From Oscillatoria acuminata PCC 6304 (GTDB lineage: Bacteria; Cyanobacteriota; Cyanobacteriia; Cyanobacteriales; Laspinemataceae): a stretch of 64,000 nucleotides of DNA. Positions 54,287 through 62,882 of the stretch are shown one piece after another. The stretch covers positions 1,364,001 to 1,428,000 of the forward strand of contig NC_019693.1 in the NCBI RefSeq assembly GCF_000317105.1, read 5' to 3'. Position 1 is the first letter of the stretch; every line of letters begins with the position of its first letter. A program made the translations under genes and the position numbers. The notes beneath the pieces were generated by a model. The model did not search any database. It saw only the letters and a program-made list of their open reading frames with translations, and was not told where the DNA came from.

Positions 54287-56302
54287 TTATAATTGCGCCG
54301 TTTGATACACCATCTCTTGGAAATGGATCTGATCCTCACGGGGGTCGGCATAAGCAACTTGCAGATCCAGGCGATCGCCCAGGGACACCGCCCGAGGGAA
54401 ACGCCATGCCAACTCGATGCCAATATCTTCCAACAGAATCAACCCGAGATTTTCATCTTCACGCAACCAGCGCAACACCACCGCCTGCCAAACTTCTCCC
54501 GTGTGACGGCGCAGATATTCCAAAATCCAATACCGATTGGTTTGGCGTTCCACCAACGATGCCTCTCGCACCGCCATCCCAATACTCTGGACAATTTCCT
54601 GCACCTCTAACACCGCCAACGGCAGCGGGTCCCCCCGCAGGTGCGCTTTAATCTGGAAATGAGCCAATAAATCGCTATAGCGACGAATCGGAGAAGTCAC
54701 CTGGATATAAGCATCCAACCCCAGACTGGCATGACGGGAGGGAGTCGTTGCCATCTCGCTTTTTGGCATACAGCGCCGGATGGCACTCGATCGCACCGGA
54801 CCCGCCGGTAAAATCAGCAATTCCTCTTCAGGAGGCAATTCCGGCTGGGGTTGACCCCGAAATGGGACCGGAATATTGTGGGTTTGCGCGTAGCGTGCAC
54901 CCAATTCCCCCGCCAAAATCATCATTTCCGCCACCAATTGCCGAGACGGACAATCTTCCAGCAGTTGGACCGTAATTTCCTCATTCTCATCTACCTTGAT
55001 GGAGGAATCCGGCATGGAAATACTAATGGCCCCTTGGGAGACCCGCCAAGCATGGCGACGTTTGGACCAAGCGGCGATCGCGCTAATTTCCGGTTCCGCT
55101 TGCAACCCCAATTGCAACATCTCATCCACATCATCATAAGTCAACCGATAAGTCGGCTTAATCGTCGAGACATGGATGCTATATTCCGCTACCGCGCCAC
55201 TCTCCTCTAAAATCACCGCAAAACTCAGGGCCGCGCAAAGTTGCGACTGCACCAAACTCATCGGACCCGTTGCCAATTCATGAGGAAACATTGGCACCAT
55301 CCCCGTCGGCAGATAAACCGTAGTGCTGCGCCGACGGGCCTCTAAATCCAATTCATCTCCCGGAGACAGCAAGCGGGTTGGGTCTGCAATATGAATCCAC
55401 AGCCGTTGACGACCATCTTCCAGGTATTCCAAGCTCACCCCGTCATCGATTTCTAGGGTGCTTTCATCATCGATGGTATAGACCTTGAGATGGGTCAAAT
55501 CTAGGCGATTGTTCGCATCCAGATCAGGAGGCGGAAAATTCAAACACCGTTGGGCCACTTCCAGTACCTTGGTAGAAAAATGAGTTGGGATCTGAGTTCG
55601 CCGTAAAAATAGATTTTCGTGTTCAGACCACACCTTTAACTCTACCAAAAGCTTAAAGGCAGCTTGGGGCGTGTCGGTCCGGCCTAGGGATGAGAGAGTT
55701 TCCTTGGCCTGATTGCGTTCTCGCGCTTCTTCTGCCAAGGCGGCATATTTTTCTAAGGCTTCAATGCGGATGCGATCGCTATTTTCCCACTCCACCAGAT
55801 CCCCGGCGAGTCGTTGCTGCACCCGTGCTACAAAATTGCCCCACTCTTGCTGTCGTTGGGTTTCTACTTCCTGTTGGTGCTTGAGTTCCGCAACCTGGGT
55901 GGCCGATCGCGGCTCGTAACGGTCCCCTTTTTGCTTGAAATAGAGCTTATCCTCAGACAGCAATAAGTATGAGGCATAGCGATTAGGCGGCTCATTTTCT
56001 GAAAAGAGCAACATCGCCATTTCCCCGGGGTCAACCCCCCGGTTTTCCTCGACCAAGATTTCCCACGCCACCTCTAAACTATCCGGGTCGAGATATTTCT
56101 CTACTTCCTTGCGGAAGTTCGGGATATCGGAGGGTTTATAGGAACCTCCACCGATTTCGTAGGCGATTTGTCTGGGTGGAATGCTATTGGCTTGACCATT
56201 TTCATCCACCACAACCCAGTTTTTCTTGCCATCCGGACGGTCGGCTACAGCTAGACGTCGGTCCCCGTTCAGCCGATATTCGAGCAGCGTTCCCTTTTCC
56301 AC
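54287..56302 (-). CDS. rnb: RNase II/R family exoribonuclease
   Basis: 671 aa. The catalytic motif TIDDESTLEIDDG (276-288) holds the aspartates that bind Mg2+, followed by LWIHIADPTRLLSPGD, STTVYLPTG and the RNB C-terminal segment DAYIQVTSPIRRYSDL. It degrades RNA 3' to 5' in the cytoplasm and aids rRNA and mRNA turnover. It lacks the long S1 and basic C-terminus of E. coli RNase R, so it is the shorter cyanobacterial form (called zam in Synechocystis, from memory). It follows rpmG and rpsR in the same direction, 81 bp after rpsR, and this cluster is conserved in cyanobacteria. Confidence 0.92.
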   Translation of the reverse strand: MEKGTLLEYRLNGDRRLAVADRPDGKKNWVVVDENGQANSIPPRQIAYEIGGGSYKPSDIPNFRKEVEKYLDPDSLEVAWEILVEENRGVDPGEMAMLLFSENEPPNRYASYLLLSEDKLYFKQKGDRYEPRSATQVAELKHQQEVETQRQQEWGNFVARVQQRLAGDLVEWENSDRIRIEALEKYAALAEEARERNQAKETLSSLGRTDTPQAAFKLLVELKVWSEHENLFLRRTQIPTHFSTKVLEVAQRCLNFPPPDLDANNRLDLTHLKVYTIDDESTLEIDDGVSLEYLEDGRQRLWIHIADPTRLLSPGDELDLEARRRSTTVYLPTGMVPMFPHELATGPMSLVQSQLCAALSFAVILEESGAVAEYSIHVSTIKPTYRLTYDDVDEMLQLGLQAEPEISAIAAWSKRRHAWRVSQGAISISMPDSSIKVDENEEITVQLLEDCPSRQLVAEMMILAGELGARYAQTHNIPVPFRGQPQPELPPEEELLILPAGPVRSSAIRRCMPKSEMATTPSRHASLGLDAYIQVTSPIRRYSDLLAHFQIKAHLRGDPLPLAVLEVQEIVQSIGMAVREASLVERQTNRYWILEYLRRHTGEVWQAVVLRWLREDENLGLILLEDIGIELAWRFPRAVSLGDRLDLQVAYADPREDQIHFQEMVYQTAQL

Positions 56303-56383
56303 GATCGATACCCCAGCGTTTAGGTTTTAGACTTTAGATATCAGATCGCACCTAAAATCTAAAAGCCTTCAGTGCCACTATTT

Positions 56384-56599
56384 TTATCCTTCTTGGTTCA
56401 CAAATGGCAACAAAGCGACAATTCTGGCTCGCTTAATTGCTTGGGTGAGTTCCCGCTGCTGCTTGGCGGTTAAGCCTGTAATCCGCCGAGGCAGAATCTT
56501 TCCGCGCTCGGTGATGAATTTTTGCAGCAGTTCTACATTTTTGTAGTCGATGGGTTCATCCGGTTTAATTGGCGAAACACGCCGACGGTAGTATGCCAT
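56384..56599 (-). CDS. rpsR: 30S ribosomal protein S18
   Basis: 71 aa: [20 protein letters not shown], then [20 protein letters not shown] and [12 protein letters not shown]18 binds S6 and the platform of the 30S subunit. Length is normal. rpmG lies 110 bp upstream and the RNase gene downstream in the same direction, giving a likely three-gene unit. Confidence 0.97.
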   Translation of the reverse strand: MAYYRRRVSPIKPDEPIDYKNVELLQKFITERGKILPRRITGLTAKQQRELTQAIKRARIVALLPFVNQEG

Positions 56600-56709
56600 A
56601 GCAGTTCAATCTCTGTACAGTTTTTTGAATGGACAAGTCAAGGACTCTTAACAAATTTGGAGACGCCACCTCAAAGCCCCAGTTGTTGCCTTGAGGATAA
56701 ACGCCTCAT

Positions 56710-56898
56710 CTATTTGATTTCTTTATGGACCGTCGGTTTGTTACAGTACCGGCAGAATTTTTTAAGTTCTAACCGGGCAGTCGTATTTCGACGGTTTTTC
56801 TGAGTCGTGTACCGAGACACTCCAGCAGAGCGCTTGTCCGGATTGGTCCGGCACTCGGTACATTCCAAGGTAATAATGATTCGGACACCTTTAGCCAT
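56710..56898 (-). CDS. rpmG: 50S ribosomal protein L33
   Basis: 62 aa. [20 protein letters not shown] and the second pair [13 protein letters not shown] provide four cysteines in two CxxC motifs, the zinc-binding C+ form of L33. It is a large-subunit protein near the E site. ATG 56898 has GGGGAGAC upstream. It heads the rpmG-rpsR-RNase unit. Confidence 0.96.
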   Translation of the reverse strand: MAKGVRIIITLECTECRTNPDKRSAGVSRYTTQKNRRNTTARLELKKFCRYCNKPTVHKEIK

Positions 56899-57062
56899 TA
56901 GGTCTCCCCGCTCCCAATAAGGACAGATTTAGACACGATTTATGATTATCTCATAGAATTGTCTATTTCGCCCATTTTCACTAGATTAAGTTTTCTTATC
57001 AGTCAGACGCCCGGTTAACAAAGGTTAACCCAAGGGGATTTACGCCCCCGACTCCCCCCAGT

Positions 57063-57734
57063 CTAATCCTCGAAGTCGTCAAAGTTATTGCGATCGCCTC
57101 GATAGGGGCGAGTGTCCTGAACCTCATCGCGATCGCCTCGATATTGGCGAGTGTCCTCAAAAGAGCGACTGCTGCGATTTTGCTTAAATTCTTGGTAGGC
57201 GCGTCGGAGTTTGCGATAGGCCCGTTTTAACTTGATATCGAGGGAAAATCCCCGGAGGGTCCCGACAATCATCGTATTGGCAATGCGATCGTGGAACGCT
57301 TGTCGGCGAAAAGGGTCCGAGGAAACCGCGCTACAGTCGATCGCCAAGGGAACGAGTAAGAGCATCCCCACACCATGCCCGGGGTTCAGGTGACTCAACC
57401 CGATCGCCACCAACACTGCACCGACACCGGCGATTGCCTCCCGCTTAAATAAATTCAGCAATAAGGGAGTCCGCCCAGATCGCAACTCGACCAGGGTAAT
57501 ATCGAGGGCCCAGCGCCCTACACTTTGTCCCTGATTGCGTCCGGGAAGCAGTACCCGCAATCCCAACCACAGGAGGAGGAACCAGAAAGATTGACCCCAT
57601 GACATCCCCTGAACCGTGCGATCGGCCCCCAGGGAACTTAACAGCAACACAACCCAATAATCAATCACAAAAGCCGCCCCCCGTCGAGGGATCTCAACTT
57701 TAGGAAAGCGTTTATAAAGAGGATCCGTATCCAT
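57063..57734 (-). CDS. RDD family membrane protein
   Basis: 223 aa from ATG 57734; the longer frame to 57791 lacks a good start context. RRGAAFVIDYWVVLLLSSLG, GQSVGRWALDITLVE and AFHDRIANTMIV are the RDD-family (PF06271) pattern, with about four membrane helices. The family is poorly defined, with proposed transport or ion-related roles. The C-terminus carries a duplicated charged motif, DTRQYRGDRDEVQ and DTRPYRGDRNNFD, encoded by a near-identical repeat that contains HIP1 sites. It stands alone upstream of tRNA-Gly. Confidence 0.88.
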   Translation of the reverse strand: MDTDPLYKRFPKVEIPRRGAAFVIDYWVVLLLSSLGADRTVQGMSWGQSFWFLLLWLGLRVLLPGRNQGQSVGRWALDITLVELRSGRTPLLLNLFKREAIAGVGAVLVAIGLSHLNPGHGVGMLLLVPLAIDCSAVSSDPFRRQAFHDRIANTMIVGTLRGFSLDIKLKRAYRKLRRAYQEFKQNRSSRSFEDTRQYRGDRDEVQDTRPYRGDRNNFDDFED

Positions 57735-57901
57735 GATCCTGGAATAATCCTGAATGCTTACCCCTCTATAGTGACACGCTCCTCCGAACACTGTGGAGTC
57801 ACCTCACCAAATCGAGTCCGGGTTTTCTGGACCAATCACCCCACTTGCAGCAACCGAAACCCCATCCCCGAGACAATTTCAGCCTTTGTTAAAAAAATAT
57901 G

Positions 57902-57929
57902 TTGCAATTTAGAAAAATCATGCTATATT
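57902..57929 (+). promoter_or_regulatory. Likely promoter of tRNA-Gly
   Basis: TTGCAA (57902-57907) and TATATT (57924-57929) with a 16-bp spacer, 27 bp before the tRNA 5' end. Confidence 0.5.
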
Positions 57930-57955
57930 GGATAATGTAGCTAACGCTGCCAACT

Positions 57956-58026
57956 GCGGGCATAGTTTAGTGGTAAAACCATAGCCTTCCAAGCTATTGA
58001 TGCGAGTTCGATTCTCGCTGCCCGCT
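57956..58026 (+). tRNA. trnG-UCC: tRNA-Gly (anticodon UCC)
   Basis: 71 nt folding as a full cloverleaf. Acceptor stem GCGGGCA pairs with TGCCCGC. The D loop is GTTTAGTGGTAAAAC. Anticodon stem-loop ATAGC-CTTCCAA-GCTAT has TCC at 57988-57990, and the T arm is GCGAG-TTCGATT-CTCGC. CCA is not encoded. A T-run (TTTTTT) follows. Confidence 0.96.
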
Positions 58027-58079
58027 TTTTTATTGTTATTAGCGAGTCTAATTCTAAGTTAGAAGGCTATTCTAACAGT

Positions 58080-58339
58080 CTAGGCTTCCATCAGCGCCCG
58101 AATGGCACGGACTTCACTCCCTAGAATTTCCGCCGTGCGATCGATATCTGACTCGGTGGTAAATTTACCAATACCCATTCGCAATGCGCCATCAATAACC
58201 TGGGAAGATAACCCTAACCCTTGTAAAACGTGAGAGGGGGTTTCTACGCCGGAGGAGCAAGCGGCACCTGTCGAGATGGCGAGGCGATCGCGCACCCGAG
58301 AAATTACCGCACTATTCGGAATATCCGGAACCGAAATAT
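58080..58339 (-). pseudogene. iscS: Cysteine desulfurase, 3' fragment (separated by the IS)
   Basis: Reads VRDRLAISTGAACSSGVETP and continues to ALRMGIGKFTTESDIDRTAE and the normal C-terminus. It includes the catalytic cysteine loop (AACSSG). Residues upstream of the GTG at 58295 (SVPDIPNSAVISR) are the 83-bp copy that duplicates the end of the 5' fragment. The fragment has no start of its own before the IS border at 58340 and is probably silent. Confidence 0.9.
58257..58339. repeat. 83-bp direct repeat, left copy
   Basis: Begins GCAAGCGGCACCTGTCGAGA and ends GGAACCGAAATAT right at the IS border. Identical to 59631-59713 by reading. Confidence 0.9.
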
Positions 58340-59630
58340 CTGAAGGGGTGACAAGAAGGCTAGAAAGTAGATTGGATAAGGGACATAGCTCTTAGGCCCC
58401 TTCGATAAAAAGGCTGTTTATCGGGATGAAGTTTCATAAACTCGATACTCAACTCCTGCAATTTTTCCATAGAATCAATCCAATTCAATCCATAAAGCCC
58501 TATCCAAAAGTTACTATGACGGCGTTGAGAGCGTCCAGTTTCGGTTAAACGAGCGACGTAAGATTGCACTCCTTGTTGCTTGATTGGCACGGCTTGAATA
58601 GATGAGGCCGTATAAGCCAAAGCAATTAAAAGAACTAGACGAGTCAACCGCTCTTGGTTGGCTCCTGTTCCTTCTAAATTATATCCTCCAGTTTTACAAT
58701 CTTTGAACATCGCTTCAATGCCCATCCGCATCTCATACGCCTTCAAAGCACTTTTTAAATCCGGAAGGTTAGTCAAGATATACCAAGGTTCACTCGACTT
58801 ATTGGCCCCATACTTACGTTTCCAGTAAGCGGCTAACGCATAGCGGCCAAATCCTTTCTTTTTAGTGAACTGAACCGAGGGTAAATAAAGTTTCATCCCC
58901 GGTTGAAGTCCTAAATTACTTAAGCTCTCAAAATCTTCACATTTTTTCCGACTCTGTTTAATGTAAGTGTTGCATTTTTGACGCAAGGCAAAATACACTT
59001 TCTTTGACTGGATCCATTTTGCTAGCTCAACGCTATGAAATTCCCGGTCTCCAACGACGATAATTTTATAACCGTTTAATAACCGAATAATCGGAGTAAG
59101 AAGGGCTTTTTGACGGGCGAGATTGCTGGCCCCTGTATGGTCAATAAATGTCCAATAAACCGGCCAAGCTCGTTTTTGATAAATCACCGAACCCATGAAG
59201 AGGTTATTTTGTTTCCAAGAGGTTCTATCTAAGGCTAGATAAATGGGCTTGTTTTTAGGAAAATAACGATGAATTAAAATTTGAATCAAGGGAAACCACA
59301 GCAGAGGAACACTTAGACTGGTAGAGACTAAGAATCGTTGGATTCGCCGACGACGGCTCTCTATTTTAATAGCCAGGGGAAAACAGGCCGCCAACCGCTC
59401 AATTTTAACGGTTTTGTGCAGTTGCAAGAGCCACACTAGGGTTTTAACCATCAGCCAATCAGAATGATTCAGTTGCTCGGATAAAAAAGTTTGGTAAAAT
59501 GTAGGTAGCATTTTTTTGTGATTATAGAGGTTGGCTAGGCCCTAAAAAGGAGCTGACCTCTTTTTTTTATACTACAAATCGCTAAAGTCGGCAAGGGGCA
59601 AGCCTTTTGGCCTTCTTGTCACCCCTTCAG
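58340..59630 (-). mobile_element. IS4-family insertion sequence, 1291 bp
   Basis: Perfect 21-bp terminal inverted repeats CTGAAGGGGTGACAAGAAGGC (58340-58360) and its complement (59610-59630) enclose one transposase gene. The element is inside a cysteine desulfurase gene. It is bordered on both sides by the same 83-bp stretch of that gene (58257-58339 and 59631-59713), far longer than the 9-12 bp usual for IS4 target duplications. Confidence 0.93.
58360..59511 (-). CDS. IS4-family DDE transposase
   Basis: 383 aa from ATG 59511. The first catalytic Asp is in YLALDRTSWK and the second in VVGDREFHSVEL. The YREK signature Y-2-R-3-E-6-K is exact in YEMRMGIEAMFKDCK, which defines IS4-family enzymes. 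The stop codon abuts the left terminal inverted repeat (58360-58362), so there is no spare sequence. The protein is full length with no internal stop, so the element could still move. It catalyses cut-and-paste transposition through hairpin intermediates, as in the IS10/IS50 group. Confidence 0.93.
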   Translation of the reverse strand: MLPTFYQTFLSEQLNHSDWLMVKTLVWLLQLHKTVKIERLAACFPLAIKIESRRRRIQRFLVSTSLSVPLLWFPLIQILIHRYFPKNKPIYLALDRTSWKQNNLFMGSVIYQKRAWPVYWTFIDHTGASNLARQKALLTPIIRLLNGYKIIVVGDREFHSVELAKWIQSKKVYFALRQKCNTYIKQSRKKCEDFESLSNLGLQPGMKLYLPSVQFTKKKGFGRYALAAYWKRKYGANKSSEPWYILTNLPDLKSALKAYEMRMGIEAMFKDCKTGGYNLEGTGANQERLTRLVLLIALAYTASSIQAVPIKQQGVQSYVARLTETGRSQRRHSNFWIGLYGLNWIDSMEKLQELSIEFMKLHPDKQPFYRRGLRAMSLIQSTF

Positions 59631-60623
59631 GCAAGCGGCACCTGTCGAGATGGCGAGGCGATCGCGCACCCGAGAAATTACCGCACTATTCGGAATATCC
59701 GGAACCGAAATATGCAAATTTCCCGATAGGCGATCGCTCATTTCCCCATTAATCACTAAACCGGGAATTTCTTTAAGCAGTAAACCTTGCAACTTATCCC
59801 GCAATGCTGCAATTTTCCGCTCATCTTCTGCCATTTCTAATTGCCGCAACCGACAGGCTTCACCTAAACCCACAATTCCCGGAACATTCAACGTCCCCGA
59901 ACGAATTCCCTGCTGATGTCCCCCGCCAAATAGAATGGGTTCCAGACGATAGCCTTGGCGCATTACTAACGCGCCGACTCCTTTAGGACCATACAATTTA
60001 TGGGCGGAAATCGTCAGATAAGTTATTCCCCATTCCTGAAACTTGATGGGAATCTTTCCTACGGCTTGAGAAGCATCACAAAGAAAGGGAATATGATAAG
60101 TTTTAGCCAGATTGCCAATAGTTTCAACGGGATAAATCGTGCCAATTTCGTTATTAGCTGCCATAACGCAGAGCAAAGCAACCCCAGTGGCACAGACTTG
60201 TTCCAACTCATCTAAATCCAGTCTCCCTTGGGAGTCTATCCGCAGGTAAACGATTTCGGCCAGACCTTTTTTTGCCAAAGCATTGCAGGTATCTAATACT
60301 GCCTTATGTTCTACGGGAGAAACAGCAATTCGCGGTTTACCTGTAGCGGGGGTATGGGCGAAAATAGTCCCTTGAATCGCCAGATTAATGCTTTCTGTTG
60401 CGCCGGAGGTGAAAACGATTTCTTTGGGAGATGCGCCGATTAATTCTGCCACCTGAGTCGCGGCTTGAGACACTGCTTTTTCAGCGCGATCGCCATAACA
60501 ATGGTCGATACTGCTGGCATTCCCAAATTCTGTCGTCATGTAATGCAGCATTTTCTCTGCCACTCTGGGGTCAACTGGAGTCGTGGCGTGGTAGTCGAGA
60601 TAGATGGGATAAGAGTCAGTCAT
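59619..60623 (-). pseudogene. iscS: Cysteine desulfurase, 5' fragment truncated by the IS
   Basis: 334 codons from ATG 60623. YLDYHATTPVDPRV is the NifS/IscS opening, and the PLP lysine is in SAHKLYGPKG. HISVPDIPNSAVISRV and STGAAC then reach the IS border, and the frame ends LKG-stop inside the terminal repeat. Joining it to the 3' fragment after removing the IS and one repeat copy gives an in-frame 1170-bp gene, 389 aa, the normal IscS length. The enzyme takes sulfur from cysteine for Fe-S clusters and thiolation. As it stands, the product has the catalytic cysteine but an altered loop and no C-terminus, so it is very likely inactive. Confidence 0.9.
59631..59713. repeat. 83-bp direct repeat, right copy
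   Basis: Identical to 58257-58339 by reading; immediately outside the right end of the IS. It belongs to the 5' fragment of the interrupted gene. Confidence 0.9.
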
Positions 60624-60633
60624 TGAATATCTA

Positions 60634-61047
60634 TCAAATCAAGTCTGAACTATTGTACAATCGCCGTCTTTCGGTCAGCCGATCCTGGGTATTCATTTGA
60701 AGCAGTTTAACCGTCGTGCGTCCTTCTGGAGTCACCCCAAAAATTGTCAATTGTTCCCGAGTAAAGTGTTCTATCCACTCCTGGTTTCTAGGATTGAATA
60801 GAAAACTGAATTCTCCCGTTTCTGGATCGAAAGAACCCAAATCGCTACCTTTGTGGCGATTGCAACGCCAGCAGGTCAAAGCCAGGTTATTCGCCTCGGT
60901 GATACCGCCGTGTTTTTGGGCGATAATATGGTCGATTTCGTGAGAAAAAAATGCAACATTTGCTGGAAGCAAGCAATATTCACAGCGATAATTGGCTCGT
61001 TCTTCAACGAAACGGCGAAGTGATGCGCTGATATAGTTTTCACTCAT
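60634..61047 (-). CDS. HNH endonuclease
   Basis: 137 aa. The fold shows CEYCLLPA, HEIDHIIAQKHGG and NLALTCWRCNRHKG: a CxxC pair, the HNH beta-beta-alpha metal site and a second CxxC, as in McrA-type HNH nucleases. It probably nicks or cuts DNA in the cytoplasm. It overlaps the upstream companion gene (61040-61390) by 8 bp, so translation is coupled. Pairs of this sort are frequent in filamentous cyanobacteria (from memory) and may be toxin-companion modules; target and control are unknown. Confidence 0.9.
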   Translation of the reverse strand: MSENYISASLRRFVEERANYRCEYCLLPANVAFFSHEIDHIIAQKHGGITEANNLALTCWRCNRHKGSDLGSFDPETGEFSFLFNPRNQEWIEHFTREQLTIFGVTPEGRTTVKLLQMNTQDRLTERRRLYNSSDLI

Positions 61048-61390
61048 TTACCCGGTTTAAATAATGAAGATTGCCAGCTTTCAGCATAATAATTAGATGT
61101 TCGATTTGTTCGTACTCATCCAATTCTTGCTGTTCGGGGGGTGTCAGTTGCCCCGTTTTGCTACGAGATAGCAATGTTTGTAAGCGTTCCTGCATCTCAG
61201 GTGTGGGTTTAAAGGCGGCAATTTCTTCGGGAGTGGGTGCGCTGGCGAGAAAATTGAGGATATAGCGATAAATATGGACCGGGAGTGCCGGTTGTTGGAG
61301 AAATTGGACCAGAAGTTCGGGCAGGCGATCGGCCATTTGTGTTAACTGTCCTGAAAGTTCGTCGGGGACTTCAATGGTAATGATAGACAT
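61040..61390 (-). CDS. Companion protein of the HNH nuclease (PDELSGQLTQM N-terminus)
   Basis: 116 aa from ATG 61390; the frame reaches 61420 but the added residues cover the -10 box. The N-terminus SIITIEVPDELSGQLTQMAD looks like a short beta-strand-helix module, and the rest is helical (IYRYILNFLASAPTPEEIAA, ERLQTLLSRSKTGQLTPPEQ). Nearly the same N-terminus begins the protein at 61504-62415. It overlaps the HNH gene by 8 bp. It may be an antitoxin or adaptor; no catalytic motif is visible. Confidence 0.78.
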   Translation of the reverse strand: MSIITIEVPDELSGQLTQMADRLPELLVQFLQQPALPVHIYRYILNFLASAPTPEEIAAFKPTPEMQERLQTLLSRSKTGQLTPPEQQELDEYEQIEHLIIMLKAGNLHYLNRVNE

Positions 61391-61419
61391 TGGAGAACCT
61401 CTAAGAAAATAGTTACTCA

Positions 61420-61425
61420 ATTATA
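61420..61425 (-). promoter_or_regulatory. Extended -10 promoter (TGCTATAAT) of the HNH unit
   Basis: TATAAT with an upstream TGC, 30 bp before ATG 61390. The same element at the same distance precedes the gene starting at 62415. Confidence 0.55.
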
Positions 61426-61503
61426 GCAATTTTGGAGGGGGAAAACCTGCGATCGCCTTTCTAAAAGTCTGCTTGACCCATCCTAGAGTTGGATATCTCT
61501 AGG

Positions 61504-62415
61504 TTACAATAATCCTGATTCGCCCAAAGCTCGGTCCAGAGTTTCTGATAACTTCAGTTGTTCTCCCCAATATCGTAGATACTCAAAATCAAGGGTAGCA
61601 CCTTGTAACTTCATCACCCCTAAAATATCTCGCCACTGTTTTTCTGAGCTAAAATTGGTATCTCTATACCACAGCAACTTTTGTAAAATAATATCTTCAG
61701 GACTCGGCAAAACTACGGTTTGCTCCGGGTTAGTGCGAACGATTTGCACTTGACGCCGTTGAAATTCAGATTGGCTAAATGGGTTATTTTTTAAAATAAA
61801 AATGTCAAATTTGACAATCGACTCATTGTCGATAATATTAAACGAGCTTTGATAGCGGACTGCCGATTTTACGGTTTCTTCGTCCACATAAAATCGAGGT
61901 TGCAATGCGGCGACGAATGGTTTAACCTGGGATAAGGTCAAGTCTGCCACCAAATCGATCTCTTGAGTGCTGCGAGGTTCTCCTAATAAGCTGCTGGCAA
62001 CGGAACCCCCAATCAGGTAAGGGATCCCCAGTTCGTCCAGAATTGCTGTCACCACAAGTACCTGAGAAATCGGGTCAGTAATGATAAGGGGTTGATTTAA
62101 GTTTTGGCGAATAACTTTTAAAGCGGTTTCATCATCTAGGGTGCGAATTGCGAATTGATGACGAATTTCTAATGGACTCGCTTGAGGATAGCGGTTTTGA
62201 ATCGCCATGAGAGACATTTCCCAAACCCCTTTTGTCCAACCGCTGACTATCTCCGCTTTTTTCCATAAAGGCAGCGATCGCCACAATTTAAACTGATGGA
62301 ATTCGGCATTGATATCAGTATCGCTAGACTGGGTTCTATAGTTGGGCTGAATCTCGCCCATTTGGGTCAGTTGTCCCGAAAGTTCATCCGGGACATTAAT
62401 GGTAATTCTAGCCAT
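61504..62415 (-). CDS. Nucleotidyltransferase-like protein with the PDELSGQLTQM N-terminus
   Basis: 303 aa from ATG 62415. The first 20 residues (ARITINVPDELSGQLTQMG) match the HNH companion. The centre and C-terminus look like a nucleotidyltransferase: LGIPYLIGGSVASSLLGEPR, STQEIDLVADL (a D-x-x-x-D-like pair rather than a textbook DxD), then KFDIFIL and LPSPEDIILQKLLWYRD, as in AbiEii/MNT-type proteins. Such proteins can act as toxins in conflict systems. No AbiEi-like antitoxin is adjacent, although the fused N-terminus might fill that role. Enzymatic activity is uncertain. Confidence 0.8.
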   Translation of the reverse strand: MARITINVPDELSGQLTQMGEIQPNYRTQSSDTDINAEFHQFKLWRSLPLWKKAEIVSGWTKGVWEMSLMAIQNRYPQASPLEIRHQFAIRTLDDETALKVIRQNLNQPLIITDPISQVLVVTAILDELGIPYLIGGSVASSLLGEPRSTQEIDLVADLTLSQVKPFVAALQPRFYVDEETVKSAVRYQSSFNIIDNESIVKFDIFILKNNPFSQSEFQRRQVQIVRTNPEQTVVLPSPEDIILQKLLWYRDTNFSSEKQWRDILGVMKLQGATLDFEYLRYWGEQLKLSETLDRALGESGLL

Positions 62416-62444
62416 AGGATAACTTTCAATAAAAAAGTTAATCG

Positions 62445-62450
62445 ATTATA
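62445..62450 (-). promoter_or_regulatory. Extended -10 promoter (TGCTATAAT) of the nucleotidyltransferase-like gene
   Basis: TATAAT with TGC before it, 30 bp before ATG 62415, matching the arrangement at 61420-61425. Confidence 0.55.
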
Positions 62451-62554
62451 GCATAATTCAATCAATAGGGAGTCCTAACTAGGCCATCCTCAGCCAATTC
62501 CAACGAGCCTAGTTTAGATGCTATTTCCAGTTTATGATGCCCGAGTAATTCTAA

Positions 62555-62882
62555 TCAATTGACCTTTAAGATTTTCTTCTCAAACCTGGCAATAGCTTCA
62601 GCAATCCGCTGCGCCTGTCGTTCTGTATTCAAATCTTTTTTGCAGATGATAATGCCGCAATGATTGGGTTGAAAGCGGTGCAGCCGTCTAAAATCATCCC
62701 AATTTCGCGTTAAAATCGCACGTTCCTCATGAACGGCAAACGCCAATACCTCTTCGTCAGGAATTCCCAATCCTGCCTTGCCAGCTTCGGCAACGGTAAG
62801 GACATCGTGACCCGCTAAACGCAGGAATTCGACAATTGGAAGAAGGAAATTTTCATCGGCATCAAGACGCGCCCTGTTTCAA
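62555..62882 (-). pseudogene. DUF5615 PIN-like toxin gene, probably frameshifted near the start
   Basis: The conserved frame reads RLDADENFLLPIVEFLRLAG, HDVLTVAEAGKAGLG and IPDEEVLAFAVHEERAILTR, the DUF5615 (Mut7-C-like PIN) pattern. It has no start codon before the in-frame TGA at 62881-62879, which is the upstream gene's stop. A natural TTG at 62882 overlaps that stop (TTGA) and would read KQ and then A-R-L-D if one G of the GGG at 62874-62872 were absent. The shortest usable start is TTG 62770, which loses the first catalytic acidic residues. The pair with DUF433 upstream marks it as a former or unusual toxin. Confidence 0.7.

Noticed and set aside
58080-58295. Independent small cysteine-desulfurase-like gene
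   Set aside because: It is the 3' end of the interrupted gene; the GTG start lies within the 83-bp duplicated segment.
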